Counted from the first letter of the stretch, positions 48,890-60,121 are shown. The stretch is 64,000 nt of DNA from Burhinus oedicnemus (GCA_008921705.1 VFFE01008475.1:344606-408605); one strand, 5' to 3'. Numbers and translations: made by a program. Notes: generated from the sequence alone by a model not told the origin.

Positions 48890-49630
48890 TGTGGGAGGGA
48901 TCAAAGGGAGGGACCAAGGTGATTTATTGGGAGGAGCAAGTGTGGGAAATAAGATGATTTAAGGGACTGGTCATGTGGCAAGAGGTTGCTGGTGAGCGTT
49001 GTTGTCTGGCTGTGTCTGTCCCGTTTTCTCCACTAATGCCATTCCTCACCCTCTTCCTGGGAGAGGGGACTCCATTCTGTGTGTGTGGAGGTCCAAGTGC
49101 CAGCAACTGGAGAGGGCCCTTGGCTCGCAGGGGCTCTGTTTGGAATGCCGGCAAACCGGAGATGGGAGCGAGTGGAAAGCAAGTGCCAGAAACTGCAGAG
49201 CGAGGTGGCGTGTCAGAGTGCGAATAGCTAAGCCGGATTTAGGCAGCGGGTGGCATAAGGGGCCTGGGAGCCGGGAATCGAAGCAGCCCGGAGTCTGGGC
49301 TGGATACGCATCTGTTTCTGCGTGAGGCAGCTGGGGGGCCCAGGAGGTCCAGGCTGACTGTTGGGGTTCAGCTGAGACCCATCCGTATGCGTGTGCCTCC
49401 CTCTATGGGAGGCAGCTGGGAACAAGAGAGGCTCCAAGGGCCAGTTACTGAGGGCATCCCTAGTGGAATGTAACTGGAGTGGGGCTGTAGGCCATGTCCG
49501 TGTGCCAGCTACTGGAGCAAAGTGGTGGTCCACAGGCCAGCTACTGAAGGTGCCGAGCGCCCCCCCTGCCCAGTTACTGGAGGGATCTGCAGCTTGTGCG
49601 TGCATGTTTATTTCCCACTAACGCCATCAT
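48890..49630 (+). mobile_element. Possible old LTR-type element with internal repeats
   Basis: GC-rich block of about 700 bp between AT-rich flanks. It begins after a purine tract (48,893-48,920). It contains six copies of a CCAGYWACTG-type motif at 49100, 49186, 49441, 49505, 49537 and 49570; the last three are spaced 32-33 bp. The 13-mer CCACTAAYGCCAT occurs at 49030 and 49615. Composition and internal repetition suggest a degenerate retroviral LTR or satellite-like insert. I could not match it to a named family, and no gag, pol or env frame is present. Confidence 0.35.
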
Positions 49631-50739
49631 CCTGATCAGCCGGACAGGGTCAGGATGAGGGTACTGGTGCTGTTGGTGCCAGCACTGAACGTTGACCTGG
49701 ATGGGAGGCGTGAGCGTGTGGGGTGCGTGCACCTACCAGGAACGCTGCCCCAGCCTTGCGGCTGGTTGCACACGGGGGTGTGAAACTGTAGCAGCCTCAC
49801 CTCTACTGGGCAACCCCTTACAATTAGTATTCCAGTAAAACAAGGTATTTCTCAACTCTTGCCTATGTACTGCTAAGAACATCAGGATGATGCACAGCGT
49901 AGTTACAAGGGAACCGAGGAACACAGAGGCATCAAGGAGACACACGCTGGCTTGCTCTACCCAGGGCTACTCTGCTACTGACTCAGGAAAGGAGCTCCGA
50001 GGGCTGTTCCAGTTCTGTGCAAACTGGTGCCTTGCTCCCTCCATCCTCCCTGAGCAAGCAAAAACCAGTTTAAGAGAAAAAACATGGAGTAAAACATGGT
50101 AACTTAACCCACACCAGCCTCGCAAAGGGTAAAGCAGGGCTAGGTAGGAGAGCTACAGGGAAGGCACCGCAGCTGGCAAAGGAGAGCATAATGCCGTCAG
50201 GAGAGGGATGAGGAGCGGTGACGGGGACAACGTAACAAGCTACAGCATCAGAAAGGGGCGGAGAAGGCAACAAGATACTTGCTCTTTTTGTTACTTCAGG
50301 AAATGCTGCTCACGATGTATTTCTCTAGCTGGCATCAAGTTAAAGAGGTGCTCACCCTCAGGAGCGCCTGCTCAAGTCCCTGGGTTTCTTGGGAGGGGAA
50401 ATACTCATCCACAGCAGTGAGGGATGTGATTTCTGGCTCCAGCCAGGCATAAACAACAGGAAATTTCTTTTCTGGCTATCTTGTATCTTAGAGCAGACTA
50501 GGGAGAGGCCCCAGATTTTTCCTGTAGATGGCTGATCCTTAGAGTCAAGTTAAGGAAAGGCCAAGAGTGTATCAGGGAGCATGGCACAGCAATGAAGAAA
50601 GGGTGGAGAACAGGAAGGGCTGTATTTTATGAACCTAGATCTACTGCGTGTCAAATGTGTTTTTGATTGCGCTAGCCAACTATGGCAGTATCTCAAAACT
50701 CCCTGCCTGTTGCTATCTTGGGTTAAAGTAATTAAGCAC
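49631..50739. other. Intergenic between convergent genes
   Basis: No exon or repeat that I recognise between the putative atlastin end and the EIF4A3 polyadenylation signal. Confidence 0.45.
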
Positions 50740-50925
50740 AGCTTATGGTAAAATTTCCTTTTTTTTATTGAAAAACATGGGTGGGAGTAAAGACATTATT
50801 TACACAAGTTCCCAAGTGCAGCTCAACTCAAGAACGTATGATCAGCAATATGATAAAAGGATGCGGGTCCAAAACAAAATTATGGAGGCTACCAAACAGT
50901 ACAACTCCCTGGTAAACACGGCCCT
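50740..50925 (-). other. EIF4A3: EIF4A3 3' UTR
   Basis: About 160-185 bases from the stop codon to just past the polyadenylation signal on the minus strand. The short UTR fits a housekeeping gene. Confidence 0.7.
50764..50769 (-). terminator. EIF4A3: Polyadenylation signal of EIF4A3
   Basis: AATAAA on the minus strand (TTTATT on plus), about 157 bases after the stop codon. It is the first canonical signal downstream. Confidence 0.75.
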
Positions 50926-50942
50926 TCAGATAAGATCAGCAA
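50926..50942 (-). CDS. EIF4A3: EIF4A3 coding exon 12, terminal
   Basis: Only 17 coding bases: the last two of Val, then ADLI and TGA (50926-50928). The acceptor is TTTCAG at 50943-50948. Too short to be found without the protein context. Confidence 0.93.
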
Positions 50943-53900
50943 CTGAAATGAGAGAAAATGAGAGAATGTAAGTACGCACAGCGTGTGCCGAGAGCCACAG
51001 CCCAGCGCGCCTACTGCTGGTCCCAGGTTCTTCCCCAGGGGAAGCAAAGATGGGTCGGGCTTAGGAATCGGGCATGTGGCAAAACAAAGCATCTGGCATT
51101 TCTCTTTCAGCTGCAGCGCACCAGTTCCCAACTGGAAGAAGGCAGCAGCCTTGCTGGGGCTGGCCTGCACTCACCGTTCATGGGCATCTCATCTATCTGG
51201 GTGGAATAGTACTGCTCAATGTCTCGCAGGATGCGGATGTCGTCGTTCTTCACAAAGTTGATGGCTACACCTTTTCGGCCGTATCTGCCTGACCGGCCAA
51301 TTCTGTGGAGGCAGAAGAGAGAATGGAGCCACCTCGGGGAAGGGTAATCCGGCCACGCTTCCCCATGCGAAGGCTGAGCTCACCTGTGTATGTAGAGTTC
51401 TCTGTTGTTGGGTAAGTCATAGTTAATGATCAGCGACACCTGAGGCACATCCAGGCCTCTAGCCCAAACGTCTGTTGAAATAAGGACTCGGCTGCAAAGA
51501 GAAGGGGACAGTTACGGCTGTTCCACCCCACCGAGGTGGGTGTGAGAGCTGAGAAGTTGTTGTCTCCGGCACAGGACCTGCCCTGCGATGCTGCACTCCT
51601 CCCTCCTCACAGCACACTTGCAGCATCCACGCATTTGCTGCAAGGAAAGCTGTTCCATGCAGCATCACACTGAAGACACAGTACCAAGACAGTTTTGATC
51701 TTTCAGAACAAATACGACGCTCCTAAGAGTTTAAAATACAGGACAAAGCCCAAATATTTTTTTTTCCCTCGACTTATTTTAAATGCAGCAACTCCCAACT
51801 TCAGCAAAACAGAACCGACTAATTCTGTAAGTATGAGCAGCCCTCCTTGGAAAGCGACAATCTCCCAACCCTGTGATACCACAGGAGGATAGATGGGAAT
51901 TGGAGCACTTCCTAATTTGAGCTGAACAAGGCCTTCAGAGAGGTTTTATGGATTTCTGAGGCCTGTTCCCTTCAGATGCTAGAATAAATCTTGCCCAGAG
52001 GTATCGATGCTGTAAGCAACACTGTTTAAGGCATTTACCTTGCGCCAGATCTGAACTCTTTCATAATGGACTCTCTCTCCTTCTGTGGCATGTCCCCGTG
52101 CATGGATGAAACCGTGAAGTTGGCTTCTCTCATCTTCTCCGTGAGCCAGTCTACCTGTGCGTACAGCCAAGCAGCCGGGGTTAGCTCTTTGCTCGGCACT
52201 GCCAAATGCGCCAGTTGCGCTTGGAGAATGCTTGCAGAGATACATGCTGGTAAGGACTGAGAGACACTTCAACAAGCGTTCTGGAGCTAAAGGAAGTAAA
52301 TAATCCTTACAAAGCATCGGCTATATGATACAGGGCTCCATGAGCCCTGAAAGGAAAGGAGTGAAGGGCGTTTATTTAGGAAGTGTGGTTTTGTTTCAGG
52401 GATTATAAGCAATTAGAAGGATAAGTACATTCTTACCTAATCAGGTCTACTTCTCTAAAAAGGCAACTCTATCAGGTTGGCCTGTAGCCAGTTGTTTAAG
52501 CGAGGCACATCCCAAAGACAAATGTTTCACCTCTGTTGTTACTAAACTATTCCCAAACAGGGCAATAACCAGACCTCTTAACCGGGTTTGTCCTACCGCT
52601 CTCCTCCGAGTCACCCTCTGAAAGTAACAAGCCCGTCTGATGGCGGCTGCTGTACCTTTCTCTTGGTGTTACAGAAGATGACAGCCTGGGTGATCGTGAG
52701 TGTGTCGTAGAGATCGCACAAGGTGTCAAACTTCCATTCTTCCCTCTCCACAGCCACGAAAAACTGCTTGATTCCTTCGAGGGTCAACTCATCACTGTAG
52801 GGAAGAAGAACAGCTACAGCGCACCGCAAGCAGGTGAATACACGATGCAGAGATCGCACCTCTGCCCTGTGTGCTGTGGGCTGCTGGGTCTATACGCAAG
52901 TCCAAGCTGTTACAGAAAGTTGTTGGAGAAGTCTGCTCTAAGAACGGCCTCCGACGCAACCCGCGCAACAGAGACTCCCAGGGCACCCTCTCTGCTCTAG
53001 ACAGACAGCTTCAAAGGGAAACATTTCTGTTCTCATCGTTTTTACATTCAAGCTTTTTGACAAAAGAGACTGAAAAAGGGTAAACGGGGCCAGTGTAAGA
53101 GATCAGGCAAGAGGGAGGCTCCTCCTGTCAGGTTGCCTACAGTTATTCCTCTTGACTTCTGCTGAGCTCCAGTGCACGAGGACCTGTGACACTACGCTAC
53201 ACCGCCAAGGGTGTTCAGGATCAGTCAGCTAAAGGCATTTTTGGCTTGCTATATAACACCAGATTAATGGAGGAAGCCTAAAAAAATCCTCTGGTGTGAA
53301 TGATGGATTTCCAGGAGAAGAAACTGCTATACACGGGGAGGATGAGGAGGCGGGGGACAGTCAGGCTAAGCAGCAGCAAACAGAACTGAACAAGGATAAA
53401 GTCAGAGAGACGAGTCGGCCTCTGCTGGAAAACAGGACATGAGGATATCCGCCAACACCTAGACAAACTGCAACGGTGAGAAGGAATGTGAGAGAGACTC
53501 TGCACATCTACATCGCTTAATACTGTCAACTGCCCAGGGCTGGACCAACTCAATCAGCTCCTGTTCTTTCCAAGGAAAACTCACTCACCGTTTCACCAAG
53601 ATCCGAATGGGGTCTGTCATGAATTTGTTGGTCATCTCCAGAATTTCATGAGGCAAAGTGGCGCTGATCAGAACCACCTGTGTAGCTGGAGGCAAGTATC
53701 TGTACACATCATAAATCTGCTCCTTAAAACCTGAAAAGCAAATCGAGTAGCACAGAACACTTAGCACATCTTTCCCCCGAATATCCTGCTCTTTCACAAT
53801 TTGATCTGGAATTCAGTATTGGGCCTACGCTACGAGATGAACATTAATGAGGGATTCAGGAACTCAAAGCCAGTGTCACATCCTGCTCGTCTCGTCCTAA

Positions 53901-56900
53901 TTTTCCCAAACCCACTACAATGTGGCTGTGGTACACAGTACAGTATGAAAGGCAGTGCTCAAGAATTTACAGCTATTGAAAAAGACACTACAACTAAGTC
54001 AGATAAGGCATATTCAGTAGTTTAACCTGTTACAGCCTATAATTAACTATAATCACCTAACTTTGACAAAACCAATTGTCTTTAGAAGTGGGACTGCCAG
54101 CTGGGACACAAGTAAAAGGGAGACAAAATATTTTACCTTTATTGAGCATTTCATCTGCTTCATCCAAAACCAGCATTTTGATGGCACGAGTCCTTAAGCT
54201 TCGACGACGAATCATATCTGCAAGATTTCACTGTGTGAGACGAAAAGGCTCTGAAAGCAAGCTAGCCTACACTGCTCCCAGCCACTGTCAGGGCATTTCG
54301 GTGGAGGAGGGACAGGCACTTCCCCTGTTGCCAACAGAGACTGGTGTTTGGTGATGGAAGGCAACATCCAAGGGCCGCAGCGTGGCCGCTGCACCCTGCA
54401 ACCTAGGGAGATGTCTCTGCAGCCCGGCTAAGGGAGCACTGACCGCGGGCAAGCTCTGAGTCCAAGCTGTGGGATGCCACTTGCTAACTGCACGGGACAG
54501 GTGACCCAGTCTCCCACAGTAACTGCAGCTGGATGTGAGAAATGCAAAACGCTACATGAACTTTTCATCAACAGACTGGGCAAATCCACATCCTGTTTGA
54601 AAGAGCACATGCCTTTGTGTAATCCCTTAATACTGCAACAGAAAAGCATTTGCTATTAGCGTGCTGTTCAAAGCCAGCCCAGTTTGGCAGCTGCTGATTT
54701 TTTGGTTTTGTTTTTTTTTTTTTCACTCGTGGAGCTCTATGTTCTCCCAGTGATAGGTGCTTGTGTAAGACAGCGCTGCCTGTTTCTCAAAGATCCAGAA
54801 GATGTGAGCTTGAAAGCTGACACTATCGCTGGAGTAACTGCCACGAACAGTAAATATAAAAGTCTTCATGCAATGAAACCAGAAAGTACCAGCTGCCAGT
54901 GCACTTGCCACCATATAAAGAAACACTTCACCTACAGTAAGTTGTTACCTTGTTACCCTTCACATTAATGGGTGTCACGATAAATGTAATTTTCATGCTA
55001 TTTCAAATCTAAGCGCAAAAAAGTTGCGGGAGGTTCCCAGGGCGCAACTCAGGTCTGAACCTGGAGGTGATGGAGCCTCCCACATCTCCTTACCAAACAC
55101 GCGGCCCGGAGTGCCAGCAACAACATGCTGCCCATAGTCCAGTTTTCTGATATCTTCACCCACGTTGGTCCCACCAATGCAGGCGTGACACTGGACATTC
55201 ATGTAGTCTCCCAGAGCAAGAAGACCCTGTGTTGATACAAAGGAATGGCTTAATTAACCGAGCTCTTGTGAAGTTTGTATTTATGAAGAGATGCAGGTCT
55301 GCCCAGCCATACAGTGTTTTTTTTAGAGATGTAAGCACAAGCGGTTAGAGGGATTTTTTTTTAACATGTGTTACCCAAACCTCCTCAACAGCAGGCTTTC
55401 AAACGCTGGGAACTCAGTTCCTCAGGGATCACAATTGTTTTAAAAGTGCTATCCTTAACAATTCAGTTAGGAACGTGTAAAACCTTAGACCGCTATCCAA
55501 CGTGGTCATGTAAGCAAGAACAGATATAACGCAGATGAGCAAACCAGCCTTTTATCAGAATTTCTTACTCCTTTCAGGAACAGAAAGGAAAAGCAGAAGC
55601 TGTGCTTTGAGCTCTGCTGGGGAACACCTGAGAATCGGCCCCAGGCCTTGCGAGTGCTTTACAGGGGGCGATTTAACTGCTCCTACCTTTTGGATCTGTA
55701 CAGCCAGCTCCCGAGTTGGTGCCAAGATCAATGCCTGGGTCTCACGAACCTGATGAAAAGCAGGTGATCATATGGCAGTTAATCACAGAGCAGGTATCAT
55801 CCAACCGCAACAGAGATTACAGATCCCACAGTACTCTGAAATGTCACATCTGAAAGATTAATCATAGAATTCTGTGCTAAAACCTAGTATTTGCAAGGGT
55901 CAGTACACCTAGGAAGCTGCTCTCACACAGAGCACTTACACAGTAACAGCCTCTTAATTAAGTTACTTTTGACAAGACAGCACTTAAGCAGTTCTTTGAT
56001 AGCTCATTTTTCATTCCAACCCGATTTCTGAAAATAAGTAAAAAAGCGTGTGCTTTTCTTGCAAAAGAATAGAAACCATCATAAATCGCTTCAATTTCGT
56101 ATGTTCAGTTCAGACAGAAACCTTGCATTGCACAAGGATTCCAAGATAATGTTTTGAAGTGTCACATTTGAAACGAAGCATAGAGCTGACCTTTTCATTT
56201 AGAACACGCAACCTTTATTTTTATGTCCCCAGGCAGTGACAGGTGAATAACAACCTCAGCTTCATTTAAGAGAGTACTGGCCCAAAGAAAACCATCATTT
56301 TATTCAACAGCATTTACACATTCAAGTTATACTTAAAAAACAAGTGGATGGACACGATACCCCTGACTAGAACAAAAGCACACATTTGTCAGTCAGAAAC
56401 CTAGGTTTGATTCTGTGCAATGTGCACCAACTGTTCAGACGGGTTGTTGATGCTGTTAGGTCTGTTTGAGGACAATTCTGCCTGCTGAGGGATTGATTGA
56501 GCCCTCTAATAGTAAAGTACGCGAAAGAGGTCAACTCTTAAAGACAATTTTATAATTACAAGGCTTTATCTGAACTTATCTTGCCAAGGTGGGTTTAACA
56601 ACTAAATTGGTACAGAGTAGAATCTGGTGAAATTCTCAGTCAGAAATTTGTCTGAAGTTCATTGCTCATAATTAAAAGATTTCAATGAAAAGCTTCATTT
56701 ATTCACTCTAAAAACAAAGGCTTTTATAATGAAGACTCTACCACTTTAGTTAAAAAACATTTTGAGCATGTGCTAGGAAATTACCTGTATATCCAGGCAC
56801 TGCAGAACAGAGATGGAGAACGTTGCTGTCTTCCCTGTTCCTGACTGTGACCTGAGAAACAGATGTTTGGTGAATACTCTGGATATCTGGACAAATAAGA

Positions 56901-58076
56901 TAGACAATTTCAGTGTATTCCACCCCTCTGTTCTTTGCCACTCCTCCATTGCAACAATGCCCGTGCTGCCAACAGTGTATCTGACAAAGTTTTTGTTACG
57001 ATCCCAGCATGATTTGCACACAAACAACTTTGAGAACTGCAATATCAGGGATAGAGCACTCTGTTGCAGGGTCCTCAGCTCTGGCATGTTTACTCCTTGT
57101 CACATCAACATTTAAACTTCCTGCAATTTGTTGTACATAATCTTTTTTCTTTTAAAGTAAATGGTAGGTAAGCCAATACAATTTGGAAGGCTAGCAATTC
57201 CCACTAGTGACCTAGAAAGGATTTTTTTCATTGGGATGCATATCCTTCTTTGACTCTAGGGACACAACAGATTTCCTTCTGCTTACTTTTACCCTTGATT
57301 GAGACCACAGTTGTCTCTATACTTCTCTGGCTTTGCTGGAAAACATTCCCAAGAGTCTCAGAGCCCTATTCATTGAAAACACACAGTATCTTCGCTGCAT
57401 CTTTATTACACTGATGTACCTAAACCTAACAAACTCTGACGTTAAGAGCTGTTAGGATCGCAATCTACATGCAAATTGGCCACTTTCACCCCATATCACT
57501 CGTGATGTGATTCCCCCTATCCTGCCAGGCAGCAGCCGAGGACCACGGGTGACAGATCTCGCTTCAGGAGTGTGACTGACAGCCCCCCCCCACCTCAGGG
57601 CCCAGCAACCTCCACGGGGCACACGCCTCTCCCACCCGCGGGAAGGCCACCCCCCTCCCCCTAACCTCGCCGGCAGCCGAACTTACTGGGCGATCACGTC
57701 TCTCCCCTTGATGATCTGCTTGATGGCTCTCTGCTGGATGGCCGAGGGCTTCTCAAAACCTGCGGAGGCGGCCGTTACCGTCAGCGGCGGCGGCCGCACC
57801 GCGCAGGCGCGCCGCCCCACATCCGGGCACCTCCACCTCCCCCCCTCCCGCCGCCGACTCCCCCCGCCTTCTCCCTTCCCCCTCGCTGCCGCCCCGCCGC
57901 CCACCGTAGGCGTAGATGCCGCGTAGCAGGTCCTCCCGCAGCCCCATGGTGTCGAAGGTGGGCGTCACGTCCACCTCCTCGCTCGTCTCGAACTCCACCT
58001 TCGTCATGTCCTCCTCCTTCATCAGCCGCTTCCGCGCCGAGCCGGCCGTGCCGCCAGACCCCGCCGACCCCGACAT
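50926..58076 (-). CDS. EIF4A3: eIF4A3, DEAD-box core of the exon junction complex
   Basis: Twelve coding exons (172, 73, 67, 63, 133, 81, 142, 139, 116, 108, 128 and 17 nt) join in frame to 1239 nt, 412 residues plus stop. eIF4A3 is the ATP-dependent RNA clamp that, with MAGOH, RBM8A and CASC3, marks exon junctions for nonsense-mediated decay, export and translation. Motifs in order: Q motif at FEKPSAIQ (59-66), Walker A SGTGKT (85-90), PTRELA (115-120), TPGR (164-167), DEAD (188-191), SAT (219-221), [23 protein letters not shown], and the end DEMPMNVADLI. Beyond residue 15 it is almost identical to human; only the first residues ([12 protein letters not shown]) vary. The start is supported by a CpG-island context and by alignment of the [20 protein letters not shown] region. 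All splice sites are GT-AG. The gene is convergent with the atlastin gene and divergent from the NINL-like exons. Confidence 0.97.
51175..51302 (-). CDS. EIF4A3: EIF4A3 coding exon 11, motif VI
   Basis: Completes [11 protein letters not shown] (motif VI arginines for ATP hydrolysis) and continues [20 protein letters not shown] to IDEMPMN. Phase 2 to 1. Confidence 0.97.
51384..51491 (-). CDS. EIF4A3: EIF4A3 coding exon 10, motif V
   Basis: [20 protein letters not shown], then [21 protein letters not shown] is motif V. Phase 2 to 2. Confidence 0.97.
52039..52154 (-). CDS. EIF4A3: EIF4A3 coding exon 9
   Basis: [20 protein letters not shown], then [18 protein letters not shown] and two bases of Arg/Ser codon. 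Phase 0 to 2. Confidence 0.97.
52656..52794 (-). CDS. EIF4A3: EIF4A3 coding exon 8
   Basis: Start of RecA domain 2: [20 protein letters not shown] through [13 protein letters not shown]. Phase 2 to 0. It contains motif IV. Confidence 0.97.
53589..53730 (-). CDS. EIF4A3: EIF4A3 coding exon 7, SAT motif
   Basis: Residues 197-243 plus two bases: [50 protein letters not shown] (219-221) links ATP and RNA binding. Phase 1 to 2. Confidence 0.97.
54137..54217 (-). CDS. EIF4A3: EIF4A3 coding exon 6, DEAD box
   Basis: Residues 170-196: [18 protein letters not shown], then DEADEMLNK. The DEAD box (188-191) couples ATP hydrolysis. Phase 1 to 1. Confidence 0.97.
55094..55226 (-). CDS. EIF4A3: EIF4A3 coding exon 5, motif Ib
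   Basis: Residues 126-169: [20 protein letters not shown], then [24 protein letters not shown]. It carries GG and TPGR motifs. Phase 0 to 1. Confidence 0.97.
55687..55749 (-). CDS. EIF4A3: EIF4A3 coding exon 4, motif Ia
   Basis: Codes [20 protein letters not shown] and K, residues 105-125, 63 nt, phase 0. PTRELA contacts RNA. Confidence 0.97.
55750..56784 (-). other. EIF4A3 intron 3 (1.0 kb)
   Basis: AT-rich intron, the second largest of this gene. No exon or RNA gene recognised. The other EIF4A3 introns (0.08-0.9 kb) also show nothing I can name, apart from a T run at 54,710-54,723. Confidence 0.5.
56785..56851 (-). CDS. EIF4A3: EIF4A3 coding exon 3, Walker A
   Basis: Codes [20 protein letters not shown] then IQ; lysine 89 of GKT binds ATP phosphates. 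Phase 2 to 0. Confidence 0.97.
57687..57759 (-). CDS. EIF4A3: EIF4A3 coding exon 2, Q motif
   Basis: [20 protein letters not shown] then DVIA, phase 1 to 2. The Q motif contacts adenine. The donor is GTAAGT directly after CA of the Gln codon. Confidence 0.96.
57905..58076 (-). CDS. EIF4A3: EIF4A3 coding exon 1
   Basis: Residues 1-57 plus one base: the variable N-terminus, then [20 protein letters not shown] up to GIYAY. The donor on the minus strand is GTGGGC, phase 1. Confidence 0.96.
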
Positions 58077-58156
58077 GGCTGAGGCCTTCCCTCTCCCGCC
58101 GCCCGCCCCTCACGCACCGGCGATGGCGCCGCCGCCGTCCACGGAGAAACCGCTTG

Positions 58157-58176
58157 NNNNNNNNNNNNNNNNNNNN
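58157..58176. other. Assembly gap, 20 N
   Basis: Short run of N, 81 bases upstream of the EIF4A3 start codon. A round small number like this often marks a join of unknown true length. Confidence 1.
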
Positions 58177-58700
58177 GGGCTCTGGAGTTTCCTTTCAGTA
58201 TCGGAAGCAGTCAGTTTTTCTCTGCCAGTTTTGCCCCACTGCCTTACCTCTGCTGCCAGAGGAGAGTGCGCAGGGCAGCAGTCTGTCCTTCTGGCCAAGC
58301 TGATTGGGCCCACATCTCTTCTCCAGCATCAGCAGCGGCACTAGATTTGCCAAGCCTGAACTTGTCATTGCCATCTGAGCCCTGGAAGAACTTAGAGGAG
58401 ATTCTCAAGGTCTCTGGTGCTGCCTTGTCCGGTGGTGGTGGGTGAAGTGAGCAGCAAGGCCTTTCAAGAAGCAGCCGTCCAGGGTGGAAGAAGTGCTTGC
58501 AGTCAGGTTCATGATGGGGTGGCAGGTTGTGGCCACCCCAGGGCTGGGGAAAATCTGGGGTGGATGTGATCTAAGCCTATCTGTGAGATGGGGGCGGATC
58601 TCTGAAAGACTGGAGGGTGATCAGATGGTGTAACAACAGAAGTCCTGTTGGCACTGTTGGACGAGGGAGGAAGTCATTTTAGTCTGTGCTGTCCTTGCAG
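58177..58700 (+). other. Upstream of the NINL-like exons, no EF-hand exon found
   Basis: An intact NINL gene would need several EF-hand exons here or further upstream. I find none. Stretches near 58,610-58,690 are weakly reminiscent of the preceding NINL exon but contain stops in the relevant frames. Confidence 0.4.
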
Positions 58701-58711
58701 GGGCTGAGTAG

Positions 58712-58836
58712 CAGCAGGAGGAGCAGGTGAGCCTGGCAGAGCTGCCTGCAGCTTCAAACAACACACTCATGGTCCCCAGGAGCGGGCTTCAGCATGCAGC
58801 CGTCACCTCCTGCGGATACAAACTGCAACGCCTCAG
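58712..58836 (+). CDS. NINL: NINL-like exon A
   Basis: Reads EEQVSLAELPAASNNTLMVP and SGLQHAAVTSCGYKLQRL, ending in phase 2 at donor GTAAGG. It lines up without gaps with the NINL stretch that ends the EF-hand region and begins the coiled coil. A stronger acceptor at 58700 would include an in-frame TAG (58709-58711), so either the weaker acceptor TAG|CAG is used or the exon is dead. Confidence 0.5.
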
Positions 58837-58919
58837 GTAAGGGTGCTGCTCCCTGTGAGGAGGGCCGTTCTGTGGGGTGCGTGAGATGTCTCTTAACGCA
58901 CTGCTCGCCATGCCTGCAG

Positions 58920-59057
58920 GATCCAGGTGAGGCAGATCGCCAGGGAGAGGGACAAGGCGAGGCTGGACTTGGAGAAAGTGGAGAAACGCTGCCTGCAGCT
59001 TGACAGGGAGTTGGATGAGCAGTACGTCGTTCTCGAGCACACCCAGAGCAAGCTCAA
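58920..59057 (+). CDS. NINL: NINL-like exon B
   Basis: Phase 2 to 2. Codes IQVRQIARERDKARLDLEKV, then EKRCLQLDRELDEQYVVLEH, TQSKL. It is strongly charged with heptad leucines and is the best match to NINL. The donor is the weak AA|GTAGGA; ignoring it gives an immediate stop. Confidence 0.65.
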
Positions 59058-59322
59058 GTAGGAGAGGTCCTTTTTGGGGGGCAGGGAAAATGATTTTCCT
59101 GTGGGTGCCCGCAGCCTCTCCCTTCCGTCCCGGTCTCCCTTTATGAATCTCCCACTTGTTTTGCCATTGTGCCAGTGGCAGAGAGGTCCCTGAAGAACGC
59201 CTCCACTACTGTCCCAGCATCCCTCCAACCTGCTTTGTGCATGGTGAGAGGGGGTGTCAGGACCTCATGGCCACCTGAGAACATGCTCCGGGTGCCCCAA
59301 GTGTGTTGTTTTTTTTCCCCAG

Positions 59323-59461
59323 GGATGTTCAGGCAGAAATAGAGGCAAAAGAGCTGCTTTTGCAGCAAGCAATCAATCACCAAGTGAAGCTGGAGGCTGA
59401 TACACGGTTCCTCCAGGGCAAAGAGGCCAGCCTGCGAGGGAGACTGAACTGCACGACGAAG
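59323..59461 (+). CDS. NINL: NINL-like exon C
   Basis: Phase 2 to 0. Codes DVQAEIEAKELLLQQAINHQ, VKLEADTRFLQGKEASLRGR, LNCTTK. The acceptor is TTTTTTCCCCAG and the donor GTAACT. It aligns with NINL after a missing segment of about 14 residues. Confidence 0.6.
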
Positions 59462-60121
59462 GTAACTAAAACTGCCCTAGGTGAAACACCTTCACTTCTT
59501 CAGAGGAGGCAAAGCAGAGGTGGTGACAAAGATAGATGGTTTGTGTTGCTCTTGCTGGAAAGGACAGGAGTTTTATGCAGAAAAAATCATCAGCTGCATC
59601 CATACTATTGAATTAAACACAGAGCTTGTTTCCTTGCCATGACATTATTAAACCCCCGTGTTGTTTGTTGGGAATGGTTTGGCCCTTGGTAACACCTGAA
59701 CAGCTGGTGGCTGAGGCTAAAATTGTGCCAGGGACAATGCCAAAAGCAGAGACTATGGTGTCTGTGTGCCTGGGATTTTCTCACGCCTTTCAGTGTAGTA
59801 CAGAGATAGCTCAGGACTTGCCGCCTTTCTTGGCTGTGAGGGAAACCATAGTTTTGTGAAGCGGAGGTAGAGATGAGCCTGTGGGGCTGTCTTCTGCAAA
59901 ACGCACTCCTACATCTGTCCTTTGGAGGGATAAGCCAAACCTCAGCCCATGTGCATCAGCAGCATGCTGTCCAAAGCAGGGTCTCCTGCGAGCTGTGCTG
60001 CATTTGGCATGCTGATGTGCCAGTTGTTTTACAGTTTCCTGCTGAAGGCCGTGGCTGATGAACCCATCCTGTGATGTGAGGACCCACAACATCAAGAGAA
60101 TCTTCTCCCTTTTGTCTGCAG

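Larger units (their letters stand above)
57540..58156. promoter_or_regulatory. CpG-rich promoter of EIF4A3
   Basis: GC-rich, CpG-dense block over EIF4A3 exons 1-2. The island is probably cut short at its upstream edge by the 20-N gap, so the transcription start and core promoter cannot be judged. Confidence 0.65.

Noticed and set aside
49078..49095. VCGG-coding bases downstream of ATL2 exon 11, as a possible next atlastin exon
   Set aside because: Only four residues match VCGGDKP; the following residues (PSASNW) do not fit and there is no proper acceptor.
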